Assembly (NCBI GenBank): GCA_000802045.1
Contig: JUEF01000126.1
Span: 21,092 to 85,091 of the forward strand
DNA length: 64,000 nt
Direction: 5' to 3'
From: Peptococcaceae bacterium BICA1-8
GTDB taxonomy: Bacteria > Bacillota > Peptococcia > Peptococcales > BICA1-8
The translations under genes and the position numbers were made by a program. Positions 8,808-17,383 of this stretch are shown piece after piece; position 1 is the stretch's first letter, and each line of letters starts with the position of its first letter. The notes under the pieces were generated by a model. The model was not told the origin of the DNA. It made no database searches and saw only the letters and a list, made by a program, of their open reading frames with translations.

Positions 8808-10184
8808 ATGGATCGCTCAAAACAGCTAGGAGAAGAAAAGGTATCAAAGTTATTACTAAAATTTTCTATACCAGCTATTATCGGAATGCTGGTAAATGCG
8901 CTATATAATGTTGTAGACCGGATTTTTATCGGTAATGGAGTAGGTTCATTAGGTATAGCGGGGATAACAATAGGTTTCCCTGTTATGCTGATGGGAATGG
9001 CCTTTGCCATGTTAATAGCATTTGGGGCTAATGCTCTAGTTTCTATTAGGTTAGGCGAAAAGAAAAATGAAGAGGCAGAACTAATTATGGGTAATGCAGC
9101 AACCCTATTAGTTGTAGTGTCTTTAGTAATTTCTGTATTAGGTCTAATATTTATTGATTCCTTATTAATACTTTTCGGGGCAACGGAAACCATACTACCC
9201 TATGCTAAAGACTATATGCACATTATTTTATGGGGTAATGTTTTTATGGCCATCGGTTTTGGGATGAATAACTTCATCCGAGCTGAAGGGAATCCTAAGA
9301 TTGCTATGTATACTATGCTTATCGGTGCCATTACCAATATTATATTAGATTATGTATTTATTTTTATTTTTGATTGGGGGATGAAAGGTGCAGCCTTTGC
9401 AACAATAATCTCCCAGATGATAACTGCTAGCTGGGTGCTTTACTACTTTTTAAGCGGCAACAGTACTTTAAAGCTACGCCGGGCTAATCTCAGGCTCAAA
9501 CTGTATATTGTGGGGAAAATTATAGCCATCGGCTCTGCCCCATTTGCTATGCAAATGGCTGCTAGCTTACTAAATGTAATTTTAAATAATTCCTTAAGTA
9601 ATTATGGCGGTGATACTGCAATAGCGGGCATGGGGATAATTAATAGTGCTATGATGCTTATTTTAATGCCAGTTTTTGGAATCAATCAGGGAGCACAGCC
9701 TATTATTGGTTATAATTATGGGGCTAAAAACTTTGATCGTGTGAAAGAGGCGTTAAAATTAGCGATTCTAGGTGCTACGGTAGTGGTGAGTTTTGGATTT
9801 ATAATTACTAGAATATTTCCGGCGGAAATTATTGCCTTCTTTAACAAAGAGGATCAAGAGCTTATCAAGCTAGGGTCCCATGCTCTAACAATTTTTCTAA
9901 TGTTTTTGCCAATGATCGGATTTCAGGTAGTAGGAGCAAATTATTTCCAAGCAGTAGGTAAGCCTAAGCAGGCTATGTTTTTGACTTTATCCAGACAGGT
10001 ATTGCTATTAATCCCGTTAATCATAATTTTACCTAAATTTTATGGTTTTAACGGCATATTATATGCCGGCCCCCTTGCTGATTTAGGTTCAGCATTATTG
10101 ACCGGGACATGGCTTTTAATGGAATTAAAAAGTTTAGATACCAAGCATTCAGAGAGAAGCCTGGTACCTGAACCAGTTAAGTAA
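8808..10184 (+). CDS. MATE-family multidrug/Na+ efflux transporter
   Basis: About 12 TM segments, MATE-like signatures (LLKFSIPAIIGMLVNALYNVVDRIFIGN, GINQGAQPIIGYNYGAKN). GGGAGGC RBS favours the 8808 start over 8730, which lies inside the palindrome. Confidence 0.92.
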   Translation: MDRSKQLGEEKVSKLLLKFSIPAIIGMLVNALYNVVDRIFIGNGVGSLGIAGITIGFPVMLMGMAFAMLIAFGANALVSIRLGEKKNEEAELIMGNAATLLVVVSLVISVLGLIFIDSLLILFGATETILPYAKDYMHIILWGNVFMAIGFGMNNFIRAEGNPKIAMYTMLIGAITNIILDYVFIFIFDWGMKGAAFATIISQMITASWVLYYFLSGNSTLKLRRANLRLKLYIVGKIIAIGSAPFAMQMAASLLNVILNNSLSNYGGDTAIAGMGIINSAMMLILMPVFGINQGAQPIIGYNYGAKNFDRVKEALKLAILGATVVVSFGFIITRIFPAEIIAFFNKEDQELIKLGSHALTIFLMFLPMIGFQVVGANYFQAVGKPKQAMFLTLSRQVLLLIPLIIILPKFYGFNGILYAGPLADLGSALLTGTWLLMELKSLDTKHSERSLVPEPVK

Positions 10185-10197
10185 CGGGGGGATAACT

Positions 10198-10644
10198 ATG
10201 GATGCTAAAGATAAAGCAATTGGCCGCTGGCTTTCTATCCTGTACAGAACTGGTCAATCCTATCTGGATAAGGAATTGAAGCCCTATAATCTAGGCAGCG
10301 GGCAAGGGATTTTTCTCGCCGTCTTGCTCCACCAAGATGGAATTAGCCAAGAAAACTTAGCTGCTTTATTACGAATTGATAAAGGTACTACTGCCCGGGC
10401 TATAAAAAAGCTAGAAGAAGAAGGGTATATAATCAGAAGAGCCGACCCCAATGATAAAAGAGCTAATATTATTAGAGTTACTGAGAAATCATTAGCTATA
10501 GGACCAGTCATAAAAAGGGTGGGAGAAAACTGGACGGATATGCTTACTAAAGATTTTTCCAAGGAGGAAAAGGAATTAGTGGTCAGACTTTTAAAAAGAA
10601 TGGCTGTTAATACTGATTACTGTGTCGGGGAGATGAAACAGTAG
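10198..10644 (+). CDS. MarR-family transcriptional regulator
   Basis: Winged HTH: GISQENLAALLRIDKGTTARAIKKLEEEGYIIRRADPNDKRANIIRVTEK. Confidence 0.92.
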   Translation: MDAKDKAIGRWLSILYRTGQSYLDKELKPYNLGSGQGIFLAVLLHQDGISQENLAALLRIDKGTTARAIKKLEEEGYIIRRADPNDKRANIIRVTEKSLAIGPVIKRVGENWTDMLTKDFSKEEKELVVRLLKRMAVNTDYCVGEMKQ

Positions 10645-10675
10645 GGGGCGGTTTCCATGCCGCCCCGCTCTCTAC

Positions 10676-10734
10676 AATTTGCCATAAAGAAGAAGTCCGG
10701 GGGGAATCCCCGGACTTCTTCTTTATGGCAAATT
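10676..10734. terminator. Bidirectional terminator between convergent MarR and LysM/YkuD genes
   Basis: 27-bp perfect inverted repeat AATTTGCCATAAAGAAGAAGTCCGGGG-GGAAT-CCCCGGACTTCTTCTTTATGGCAAATT. Confidence 0.8.
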
Positions 10735-11304
10735 AATAACCTGACCAACCATCAGTTTATTGGGGTCGGCACTAGGATTAGCCTTAATTAATTCATTTAG
10801 CGGGATATCAAGTTTTTTTGAAATAGACCATAGTGTGTCTCCGGACTTAATTTGATAAGTCCTTTGGGATGGCTGGTAGTTTGGATTCGATGGCGGATTC
10901 TCGGGTGTTATCGTATAGTCATTATCCTCATAATTGAACCCAGGATTAATACCTTTATGAATTATGACTCGGGTTCCAATACTTACTTTGCTAAAAAGTG
11001 GCTCAACATCATGATTATACATCCGTATACAGCCGTTAGAGACTGCATTACCTATAGAACTAGGGTTATTAGTTCCGTGAACTCCATAGCCGGGATTACT
11101 AAGACCCATCCAACGGGTGCCAAAGACGCTTTCATAGTTCAATATTTTTTTATTAATAACGGACCATTCTCCGATAGGGCTTGGTGTAGCTGGTTTACCT
11201 ATGGCAATAGGGTATGTTCCAGCCAGCAAGCTACCCTGATAAAAGCTTAGCTGACGTCGTAAAAGGTCAATTTCAATATGACCGCTTCGTGCTAGATTAA
11301 ACAT
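10723..11304 (-). CDS. L,D-transpeptidase (YkuD) with C-terminal LysM domain
   Basis: YGVHGTNNPSSIGNAVSNGCIRMYNHDVEPLF (YkuD HGT...SxGCxR) and LysM YQIKSGDTLWSISKKLDIPLNELIKANPSADPNKLMVGQVINLP. Confidence 0.93.
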   Translation of the reverse strand: MFNLARSGHIEIDLLRRQLSFYQGSLLAGTYPIAIGKPATPSPIGEWSVINKKILNYESVFGTRWMGLSNPGYGVHGTNNPSSIGNAVSNGCIRMYNHDVEPLFSKVSIGTRVIIHKGINPGFNYEDNDYTITPENPPSNPNYQPSQRTYQIKSGDTLWSISKKLDIPLNELIKANPSADPNKLMVGQVINLP

Positions 11305-11439
11305 ACTCTCACCTCTAGATTTTTTTACTGCAATATACTATGCGAGCTAAGAGAAAAAAGTGAAAAATTAGCCGAGCCATTAATAGGCTCGGCTAAAGAA
11401 CTATATAAATATTGATGGTCAATTATTGACGTTTTTTTC

Positions 11440-12126
11440 TCACTTTTTCAGTTTTTTAGCGATTGAGTTGCCTAAATTTTGCATACCCATAACCATAATA
11501 ATCAGAACTGCTAGAGTTACAACCATTACATCGCCTTCATATCTTTGATAGCCATAACGGATAGCAAGGTCCCCTAAGCCGCCACCGCCAACAACACCAG
11601 CCATGGCCGAAGCACCAATCAAGCTGATCGCGGAAATAGTCATGCCCAGGACCATGGTTGAGCGGGTTTCCTTTAAAAGCACCTTGGAAATTATCTGCCA
11701 GGGGGAAGCACCCATAGCTAAAAAGGCTTCAATAATACCTTTGTTTACTTCTAAGAGAGCTGACTCTGTGACCCTGGCTATAAAGGGTGCTGTAAAAACA
11801 ACTAGAGGTACAATAGCTCCTTTTAGCTGAATCGTTGTCCCGACGATTAGTCTAGTAAAAGGTGTAATAGCAAACATTAAGATAATAAAGGGAATTGCCC
11901 GAATTATATTAATAATAAGATTGGCTATTTTATAGAACCATTTCTGCTCCCAGATGTGCCCCGGTCTTGTGATAACAAGGAGAACTCCCAAGGGAATGCC
12001 AATAACAGCTGCTATGCTTAAGGCAATCAGGACCATTAGCAAAGTTTCATAGGTTGCTTTTGTTAATTGAGGTGTTATTTCTAAAACTCTCAGCCAGATG
12101 GGCTCTAATAAATTAGTTTCAGTCAT
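11440..12126 (-). CDS. metI: Methionine ABC transporter permease
   Basis: MetI-like: TKATYETLLMVLIALSIAAVIGIPLGVLL, GASPWQIISKVLLKETRSTMVLGMTISAISLIGASAMAGVVGGGGLGDLAIRYGYQRY. Next to metN. Confidence 0.92.
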   Translation of the reverse strand: MTETNLLEPIWLRVLEITPQLTKATYETLLMVLIALSIAAVIGIPLGVLLVITRPGHIWEQKWFYKIANLIINIIRAIPFIILMFAITPFTRLIVGTTIQLKGAIVPLVVFTAPFIARVTESALLEVNKGIIEAFLAMGASPWQIISKVLLKETRSTMVLGMTISAISLIGASAMAGVVGGGGLGDLAIRYGYQRYEGDVMVVTLAVLIIMVMGMQNLGNSIAKKLKK

Positions 12127-13144
12127 AATTTAACACCTCCGTGATAACATTATGGTCCTTCAAAATTTTAATTCCTTCATCAATAGATTGGCAGTCCCCC
12201 GTAAGCTCAATTATTAAACGACCCAAGGTCTGATTCTTAATTTGGATTATATTACCGCACAGGATATTAGGCCAGAGCGGTAATTCTTTTGCTATTATGG
12301 CTAGAACTGGTTGGGAGGCGGAACCACCTATAAAGGTTAGTCTGAGAATTTTGTTGTTCTCCTTTTTAGTTCTAAGCTTTTTTAAAACAGACTCAGAGAG
12401 CTCATCCTCCATAATGCTTTTGATAAAGTTTCTTGTAGTCTGAGTCTTGGGCTTTGTAAAAGTATTTAAGACGGTATCCTCTTCAATAATTACCCCGTCT
12501 TCTATTACGGCTACTTTATCGCAGATTTTTTTGATAACATGCATTTCATGGGTTATTAAAAGGATAGTAATTTTGAATTTCCGATTAATATCTAATAATA
12601 ATTCTAAAATAGCTTCAGTAGTCTGAGGATCAAGGGCAGATGTAGCTTCATCACAGAGTAGGATGTCAATATCGTTAGCCAAGGCTCGAGCAATAGCTAC
12701 CCGTTGTTTCTGACCGCCTGATAACTGGCTGGGAAAGTTATTTTTTTTATCCTCTAGTCCTACAATATTTAAAAGGTTATTTACCTTTTCATTTATACTT
12801 GCTTTGGGAATATGGGAAAGCTCTAAAGCCACTGCTATATTTTCAAAGACTGTACAGGTTTCCAGGAGGTTAAAGTGCTGGAAAATCATACCAATTTTTT
12901 TCCTAGCCTCCCGCAGCTTATGCTTTGTTAGTTTAGTCATTTCCAGCTCGTTAACCCGGACGCTGCCTTCTGTTGGCTTTTCCAGCATATTTACGCAACG
13001 GATTAAAGAACTTTTGCCGGCGCCGCTAAAACCAATTACTCCAAAAATCTCGCCCTTTTCTACTTTCAAGTTAACACCTTTAAGTGCCTCTACATTACCC
13101 TCATTGCTCTGGTAGGTTTTATATAGATTTGTGATTTCAATCAT
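12119..13144 (-). CDS. metN: Methionine ABC transporter ATP-binding protein with C-terminal NIL domain
   Basis: Walker A GFSGAGKSS, signature LSGGQKQRVAIARAL, C-terminal NIL-like domain. Confidence 0.93.
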   Translation of the reverse strand: MIEITNLYKTYQSNEGNVEALKGVNLKVEKGEIFGVIGFSGAGKSSLIRCVNMLEKPTEGSVRVNELEMTKLTKHKLREARKKIGMIFQHFNLLETCTVFENIAVALELSHIPKASINEKVNNLLNIVGLEDKKNNFPSQLSGGQKQRVAIARALANDIDILLCDEATSALDPQTTEAILELLLDINRKFKITILLITHEMHVIKKICDKVAVIEDGVIIEEDTVLNTFTKPKTQTTRNFIKSIMEDELSESVLKKLRTKKENNKILRLTFIGGSASQPVLAIIAKELPLWPNILCGNIIQIKNQTLGRLIIELTGDCQSIDEGIKILKDHNVITEVLNYD

Positions 13145-13180
13145 ACAAATTACTCCTCATTTAGTTACTAGTAGTTTTAG

Positions 13181-13432
13181 GCATGACGTCTTCCTAGATA
13201 ATTCATGACGTCGGCATGACAGCTAAAATGCAAGTCTGCATGTCAGCATGACGGCTTAAGAGTTTACTGCACGTCGGCATGATTAGATAAATTATGCTTG
13301 ACAAGGCAACCAAAAGCAATAATGCCGATCCAAAGAAGTATGTGTAAGACGTTATGCCGTCCCAAAAACTTTCCCGTAAGTCGTCATGCCGACATAAAAC
13401 TCTAACCCCAAAGACGTCACGCCCACCGACCC
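13181..13432. repeat. Repeat-rich intergenic block of CATGACGTC/GTCGGCATGAC-type elements in both orientations
   Basis: GCATGACGTC, CATGACGTCGGCATGAC, GTCAGCATGACGGC and GCACGTCGGCATGA, then inverted AATGCCGATC, GACGTTATGCCGTC and GTCGTCATGCCGAC. Confidence 0.6.
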
Positions 13433-13455
13433 CATAGCTTAGCCCCTAAGATAAT

Positions 13456-14271
13456 TTACCAGGCGGCAACAACAGAATCTTGGAAGTCTTTATTTATAAA
13501 ATCTTTAATTTCCTGGGATTGGTAAAGCTCTACAAATTTCTTGAATAAAGGATTATCTTCCTCTCCCTCGCGGACAACAATAATATTTACCCAAGGAGAG
13601 TCTTTAGGCTCGATGAAAATTGATTCTTTAACAGGTGACATTCCAGCCTGCACAATAAAATTAGTGTTTATTGCAGCCGCTGCTAAATCAGGCAAAGTGC
13701 GTAAAATCATGGGTGCCTCTAGCTCGACGAACTCTAAGTTTTTAGGATTTTCTACAATGTCTTTTACTGTAGCACTTGAGCCAACGCCTTCCTTGAGTTT
13801 TATTAGCCCTGCCGCTTCAAATAGCTGTAATGCTCTGGCTCCATTAGTGGGATCATTTGGCAGGCCTACCTTATCTTTTGCCTTTAGTTCATTAACATCT
13901 TTAACTTTTTGCGAATAAATACCCATAGGGAAGTTTACAGAATTAGCAATATTGGAAAGCTTTAGTTTGCGGTCTGCTTTAAATTTATCTAAATAAGGTT
14001 CGTGTTGAAAGCTGTTTAAATCAATGTTTCCATCGGCCAGCTGAATATTTGGCTGGACATAGTCATTAAAGGTAACAACTTCAATTATTAAATCTTCTTT
14101 AGCTGCCAGCTCCTTTACCTTTTCCAAAATAGCTTCATGGGGACCAGCGGTAACCCCTACCTTTAGCTTTTGTTCTTCTTTCTTGGCAGAGCCACTGCCT
14201 CCGCAGCCTGCAACAAAAAATGTAATAATTAAAATTAAAGATAAAATACTAAATAATTTTTTCATGTACAT
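13456..14271 (-). CDS. metQ: Methionine ABC transporter substrate-binding lipoprotein
   Basis: NlpA/MetQ-like: lipobox FVAGCGGS, KVGVTAGPHEAILEKV, DLNSFQHEPYLDKF, GLPNDPTNGARALQLFEAAGLI. Confidence 0.94.
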   Translation of the reverse strand: MYMKKLFSILSLILIITFFVAGCGGSGSAKKEEQKLKVGVTAGPHEAILEKVKELAAKEDLIIEVVTFNDYVQPNIQLADGNIDLNSFQHEPYLDKFKADRKLKLSNIANSVNFPMGIYSQKVKDVNELKAKDKVGLPNDPTNGARALQLFEAAGLIKLKEGVGSSATVKDIVENPKNLEFVELEAPMILRTLPDLAAAAINTNFIVQAGMSPVKESIFIEPKDSPWVNIIVVREGEEDNPLFKKFVELYQSQEIKDFINKDFQDSVVAAW

Positions 14272-14332
14272 TTCCTCCTATGATTTTAGTAATTGGATAC
14301 TACTAAGTGGCTTGAATATTATCCAAAAATAA

Positions 14333-14366
14333 AGCCCTCTTCTATCTGGTCAGATAAAAGAGGGCA
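14333..14366 (-). terminator. Intrinsic terminator (expression platform of SAM riboswitch)
   Basis: Minus strand GCCCTCTTTTATCTGACCAGATAGAAGAGGGCTTTATTTTT. Confidence 0.85.
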
Positions 14367-14387
14367 TACTCTCAAAAAGTACGTCCG

Positions 14388-14495
14388 CTCTTATCTGTCA
14401 GACATTACTGTCTGCAGGAATTGGCACAGCACCTAAATAAATAGGCCAGTTGCCGGGCTTCATCGGGCCAGTCCCTCCACCTCTCTGAATAAGAG
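14388..14495 (-). ncRNA. SAM-I (S-box) riboswitch upstream of metQ
   Basis: Minus strand CTCTTATTCAGAGAGGTGGAGGGACTGGCCCGATGAAGCCCGGCAAC... with P1 closure ATAAGAG; matches the S-box consensus. Confidence 0.96.
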
Positions 14496-14678
14496 TTCGC
14501 TATTTTGTTTTATAACAGATTTACAAAGCTATATCTGTTATTGAATAAAAATATATCATGCTGGCCGTAAGCTGTCAACAGGTATTTGTTGGTCGTATAA
14601 TCATATTTATGCTTATAATTACCGAATAGTGGAAATAATATTACTAATAAGTATTTTAGAAAAATTTGGAGGTTTAAG

Positions 14679-14753
14679 ATGAAAAGACTGGTTTTATTAA
14701 GTATAATGCTCCTCGTTGTTTTATTCATTATTGCAGAGCCTTTAATAGCCTAG
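14679..14753 (+). CDS. Putative 24-aa single-TM peptide (MKRLVLLSIMLLVVLFIIAEPLIA)
   Basis: TGGAGG RBS 8-10 nt upstream of the ATG; hydrophobic. Not in the ORF track; followed by a hairpin at 14818-14856. Confidence 0.4.
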   Translation: MKRLVLLSIMLLVVLFIIAEPLIA

Positions 14754-14817
14754 GAGACCGGACAAGTGTATCCATAGGCACAGAGCATAAGTTTTATTTT
14801 TTGGGGGATTGATTTTT

Positions 14818-14857
14818 TAAAAAAAGTTTATTCTAATATGAATAAACTTTTTTTAAA
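14818..14857 (+). terminator. Rho-independent terminator
   Basis: AAAAAAAGTTTATTCTAATATGAATAAACTTTTTTT. Confidence 0.7.
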
Positions 14858-14934
14858 TATGATAGAATTAATTGGAACTTTCTTGGAAATAAATGCGTCT
14901 GTTTAGTGATAGAGTAGGGGGGTGAGAGCGTAAT

Positions 14935-15651
14935 ATGACACCGATTATTGAGGTGAAAAACCTTATAAAAAAGTACCGAGTTGGTACGGAAATTATCACA
15001 GCTCTAGATGGGGTCGATCTGAAGATACAAAAGGGTGAATTTATTGCTATTGTTGGAACTTCAGGTAGCGGAAAATCGACCCTATTAAACATGATGTCTG
15101 GATTAGAGAGGCCTACTAAAGGAGAAATTTGGATTAACAATATTTCGATTAATAAGGTTAAAGAAAAGGATATGGCCGCTTTTCGGCGTAATTATATGGG
15201 TTTTGTCTTTCAGTCTTTTAACCTTTTGTCATCGCTTACTGCTTTAGAAAATTCCGTACTTCCTTTAATATTACAGGGGATGGGGAGTAAAGAACGGAGT
15301 AAACGAGGCCGGGATATGCTGAAAGTACTTGGCTTGGAAAACAGGATGTTGAATAAGCCTAGTCAGATGAGTGGTGGTCAGCAGCAGAGGGTTAGTATTG
15401 CTAGAGCCCTAATTAATAACCCTAAAATTATCTTTTGTGATGAGCCTACCGGAAATCTGGATACAAAGACAACCAAGGAAATAATGGAACTTTTAACAAC
15501 TACTATTAAGGAAAAAGGGCAGACGTTAGTCATGGTTACCCATGACCGAGATGTGGCAGGATATGCTGACAGAATCATCCACATGGTGGACGGAATTATT
15601 ACCAGTGAAGAAAACAAAGGAGGAGTACTAGTAAATGAAAAAGTTAACTAG
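14935..15651 (+). CDS. ABC transporter ATP-binding protein (MacB/LolD-like)
   Basis: Walker A GTSGSGKST, MSGGQQQRVSIARAL signature, FVFQSFNLLSSLTALENS. Confidence 0.93.
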   Translation: MTPIIEVKNLIKKYRVGTEIITALDGVDLKIQKGEFIAIVGTSGSGKSTLLNMMSGLERPTKGEIWINNISINKVKEKDMAAFRRNYMGFVFQSFNLLSSLTALENSVLPLILQGMGSKERSKRGRDMLKVLGLENRMLNKPSQMSGGQQQRVSIARALINNPKIIFCDEPTGNLDTKTTKEIMELLTTTIKEKGQTLVMVTHDRDVAGYADRIIHMVDGIITSEENKGGVLVNEKVN

Positions 15652-17383
15652 CCTGATTTTAGTAGTATTTTTAATGTTCGGACTTATAGCCTCAGTTGGG
15701 GCAGAAGAAATTGAAACAATTGATACAGGATTAGATCCCTTATTGATAATTGAAAACGTAGAAGTAGATAAAGTTGTTGCGGGAACAGATTTTTATATAT
15801 CCTTTGTTATTAGAAATATTGGTACAGGACCTGCTTTTAACCTGAATTTCAACTTTGAATTAGAGGATGATAAAAACAAGCTGGCCCCGTTTTCTGTTGT
15901 TGAAGCACCTGAAGTGAAACAGGTTGATAGTAAAGCTGTCCAAAGCGTAGCTATTAAAATTAATGTTGATGAAAGTGCTGCAAATAGAGATTATAAGCTC
16001 AAGGTAAACGTGGACTATAAAAACGCATTACAGGCTACTTCCACTATTTACTCCAAAATAACTGTGCCTGTTACTTATGGAATAACAAAGCCTCAATTTG
16101 TTGTGAAGACTGTACAGTTTGAGCCTAAAGAGCCTGATTTGAGTCAAGCCTTTACAGCTAATGTGTTTTTTGAGAATATAAGTGAATCTGATGCTGGCAA
16201 TGTTAGTATAGCTTTAGATGGCAAAGTCAATGATGATAAAAATTTCAGTGTAGTGGATTTATCCAACACCAAGCACCTTTTTGATGTTAAAGGGAAACAG
16301 ACCCGGATGGTTTCCTTTCAGCTAGAGGCAGAGGATCCTCGGGCTGGCAATGAGGTTAAGCTTACCTTTACATATGATTACAAAGGGACACAAACCAAGC
16401 AGGAAGAGGTTTTAAACCTTCCTTTACCCAAAGCCAGTGTAGGTGCTAGTGGGAAAACACCCTGGGTAATAATCAATAAATATACGCTATCTGATGAACA
16501 GGTCTTAGCAGGTAATACTGTTATTTTGAAATTATTTGTGGAAAATACCAATATCAAGGATGTACATAATGCTAAAGTATCTATTGTTGATGTTCAATTA
16601 GAAGATAATCAAAAGGGAGATACGGTGTTCTCTCCTGTAGACAGCAGTAATACCTTTTATATAGAGAAGATTCCAGGTAAAACCACAGTAGTCAGAGATG
16701 TAGCTCTCTATGTTGATCCAAATGCTCAGGCCAAGACCTACAATGTTCCAATAGAGATCATCTATGAATATGATAATGGGCAGTCCAATACAGTAAAAGA
16801 ACGGGTCAATGTTCCTGTTACTCAAGAATGTCGCCTGGAAATCCTATCTGTTGATACTCCACCGATGGCTTTTGTCGGTCAGCCTACGCCAATTTCTGCA
16901 GAGTTTGTCAATGTTGGCAAGGTGGCTTTAACTAACTTTATGGTAAATATGGATGGGGATTTTCAAAAAGAAAATGCAGTGTACTATATTGGCAATCTTG
17001 AAACAGGTATGAGCGATTACTATCAGGCTATGGCTATTCCTCAAAATGAAGGAGAGTTAGAAGGCATGGTGGTATTTACCTATATCGATAACAATAATAA
17101 AGAAGTTCGGGTCGAAAAACCCTTTAACTTACAGGTCCAAGGTCAATCTGAACCACCTATGGGAGGCGAGATGGGGCCAGGGGGCAAGCCGGGCATTATT
17201 GACGGCAGACCAGGTATGCCAGGCTCACCTATGGGTCCTGACGGGTCACAGGAAAGTCTTGCAGTAAAACTAAAAAATAACTGGAAGGCGATATTGCTTC
17301 TGATTATTGTCTTTATCCAGGCTGTCTTTATCTGGCGTTTAAGACGTAAGGTTAAAGCGAATGGGGAATTCTTCGATGTATAA
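15635..17383 (+). CDS. CARDB/S-layer-like (COG1361-type) exported protein with C-terminal TM anchor; ABC accessory protein
   Basis: Signal peptide, repeated Ig-like segments (FYISFVIRNIGTGPAFNLNFNF...), Gly/Met/Pro linker, terminal TM WKAILLLIIVFIQAVFIWRLRRK. Sits between ATPase and permease. Confidence 0.75.
   Translation: MKKLTSLILVVFLMFGLIASVGAEEIETIDTGLDPLLIIENVEVDKVVAGTDFYISFVIRNIGTGPAFNLNFNFELEDDKNKLAPFSVVEAPEVKQVDSKAVQSVAIKINVDESAANRDYKLKVNVDYKNALQATSTIYSKITVPVTYGITKPQFVVKTVQFEPKEPDLSQAFTANVFFENISESDAGNVSIALDGKVNDDKNFSVVDLSNTKHLFDVKGKQTRMVSFQLEAEDPRAGNEVKLTFTYDYKGTQTKQEEVLNLPLPKASVGASGKTPWVIINKYTLSDEQVLAGNTVILKLFVENTNIKDVHNAKVSIVDVQLEDNQKGDTVFSPVDSSNTFYIEKIPGKTTVVRDVALYVDPNAQAKTYNVPIEIIYEYDNGQSNTVKERVNVPVTQECRLEILSVDTPPMAFVGQPTPISAEFVNVGKVALTNFMVNMDGDFQKENAVYYIGNLETGMSDYYQAMAIPQNEGELEGMVVFTYIDNNNKEVRVEKPFNLQVQGQSEPPMGGEMGPGGKPGIIDGRPGMPGSPMGPDGSQESLAVKLKNNWKAILLLIIVFIQAVFIWRLRRKVKANGEFFDV

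Noticed and set aside
14510-14728. 72-aa minus-strand ORF
   Set aside because: AT-rich, overlaps a better-supported 24-aa plus ORF with RBS, no protein-like motif.
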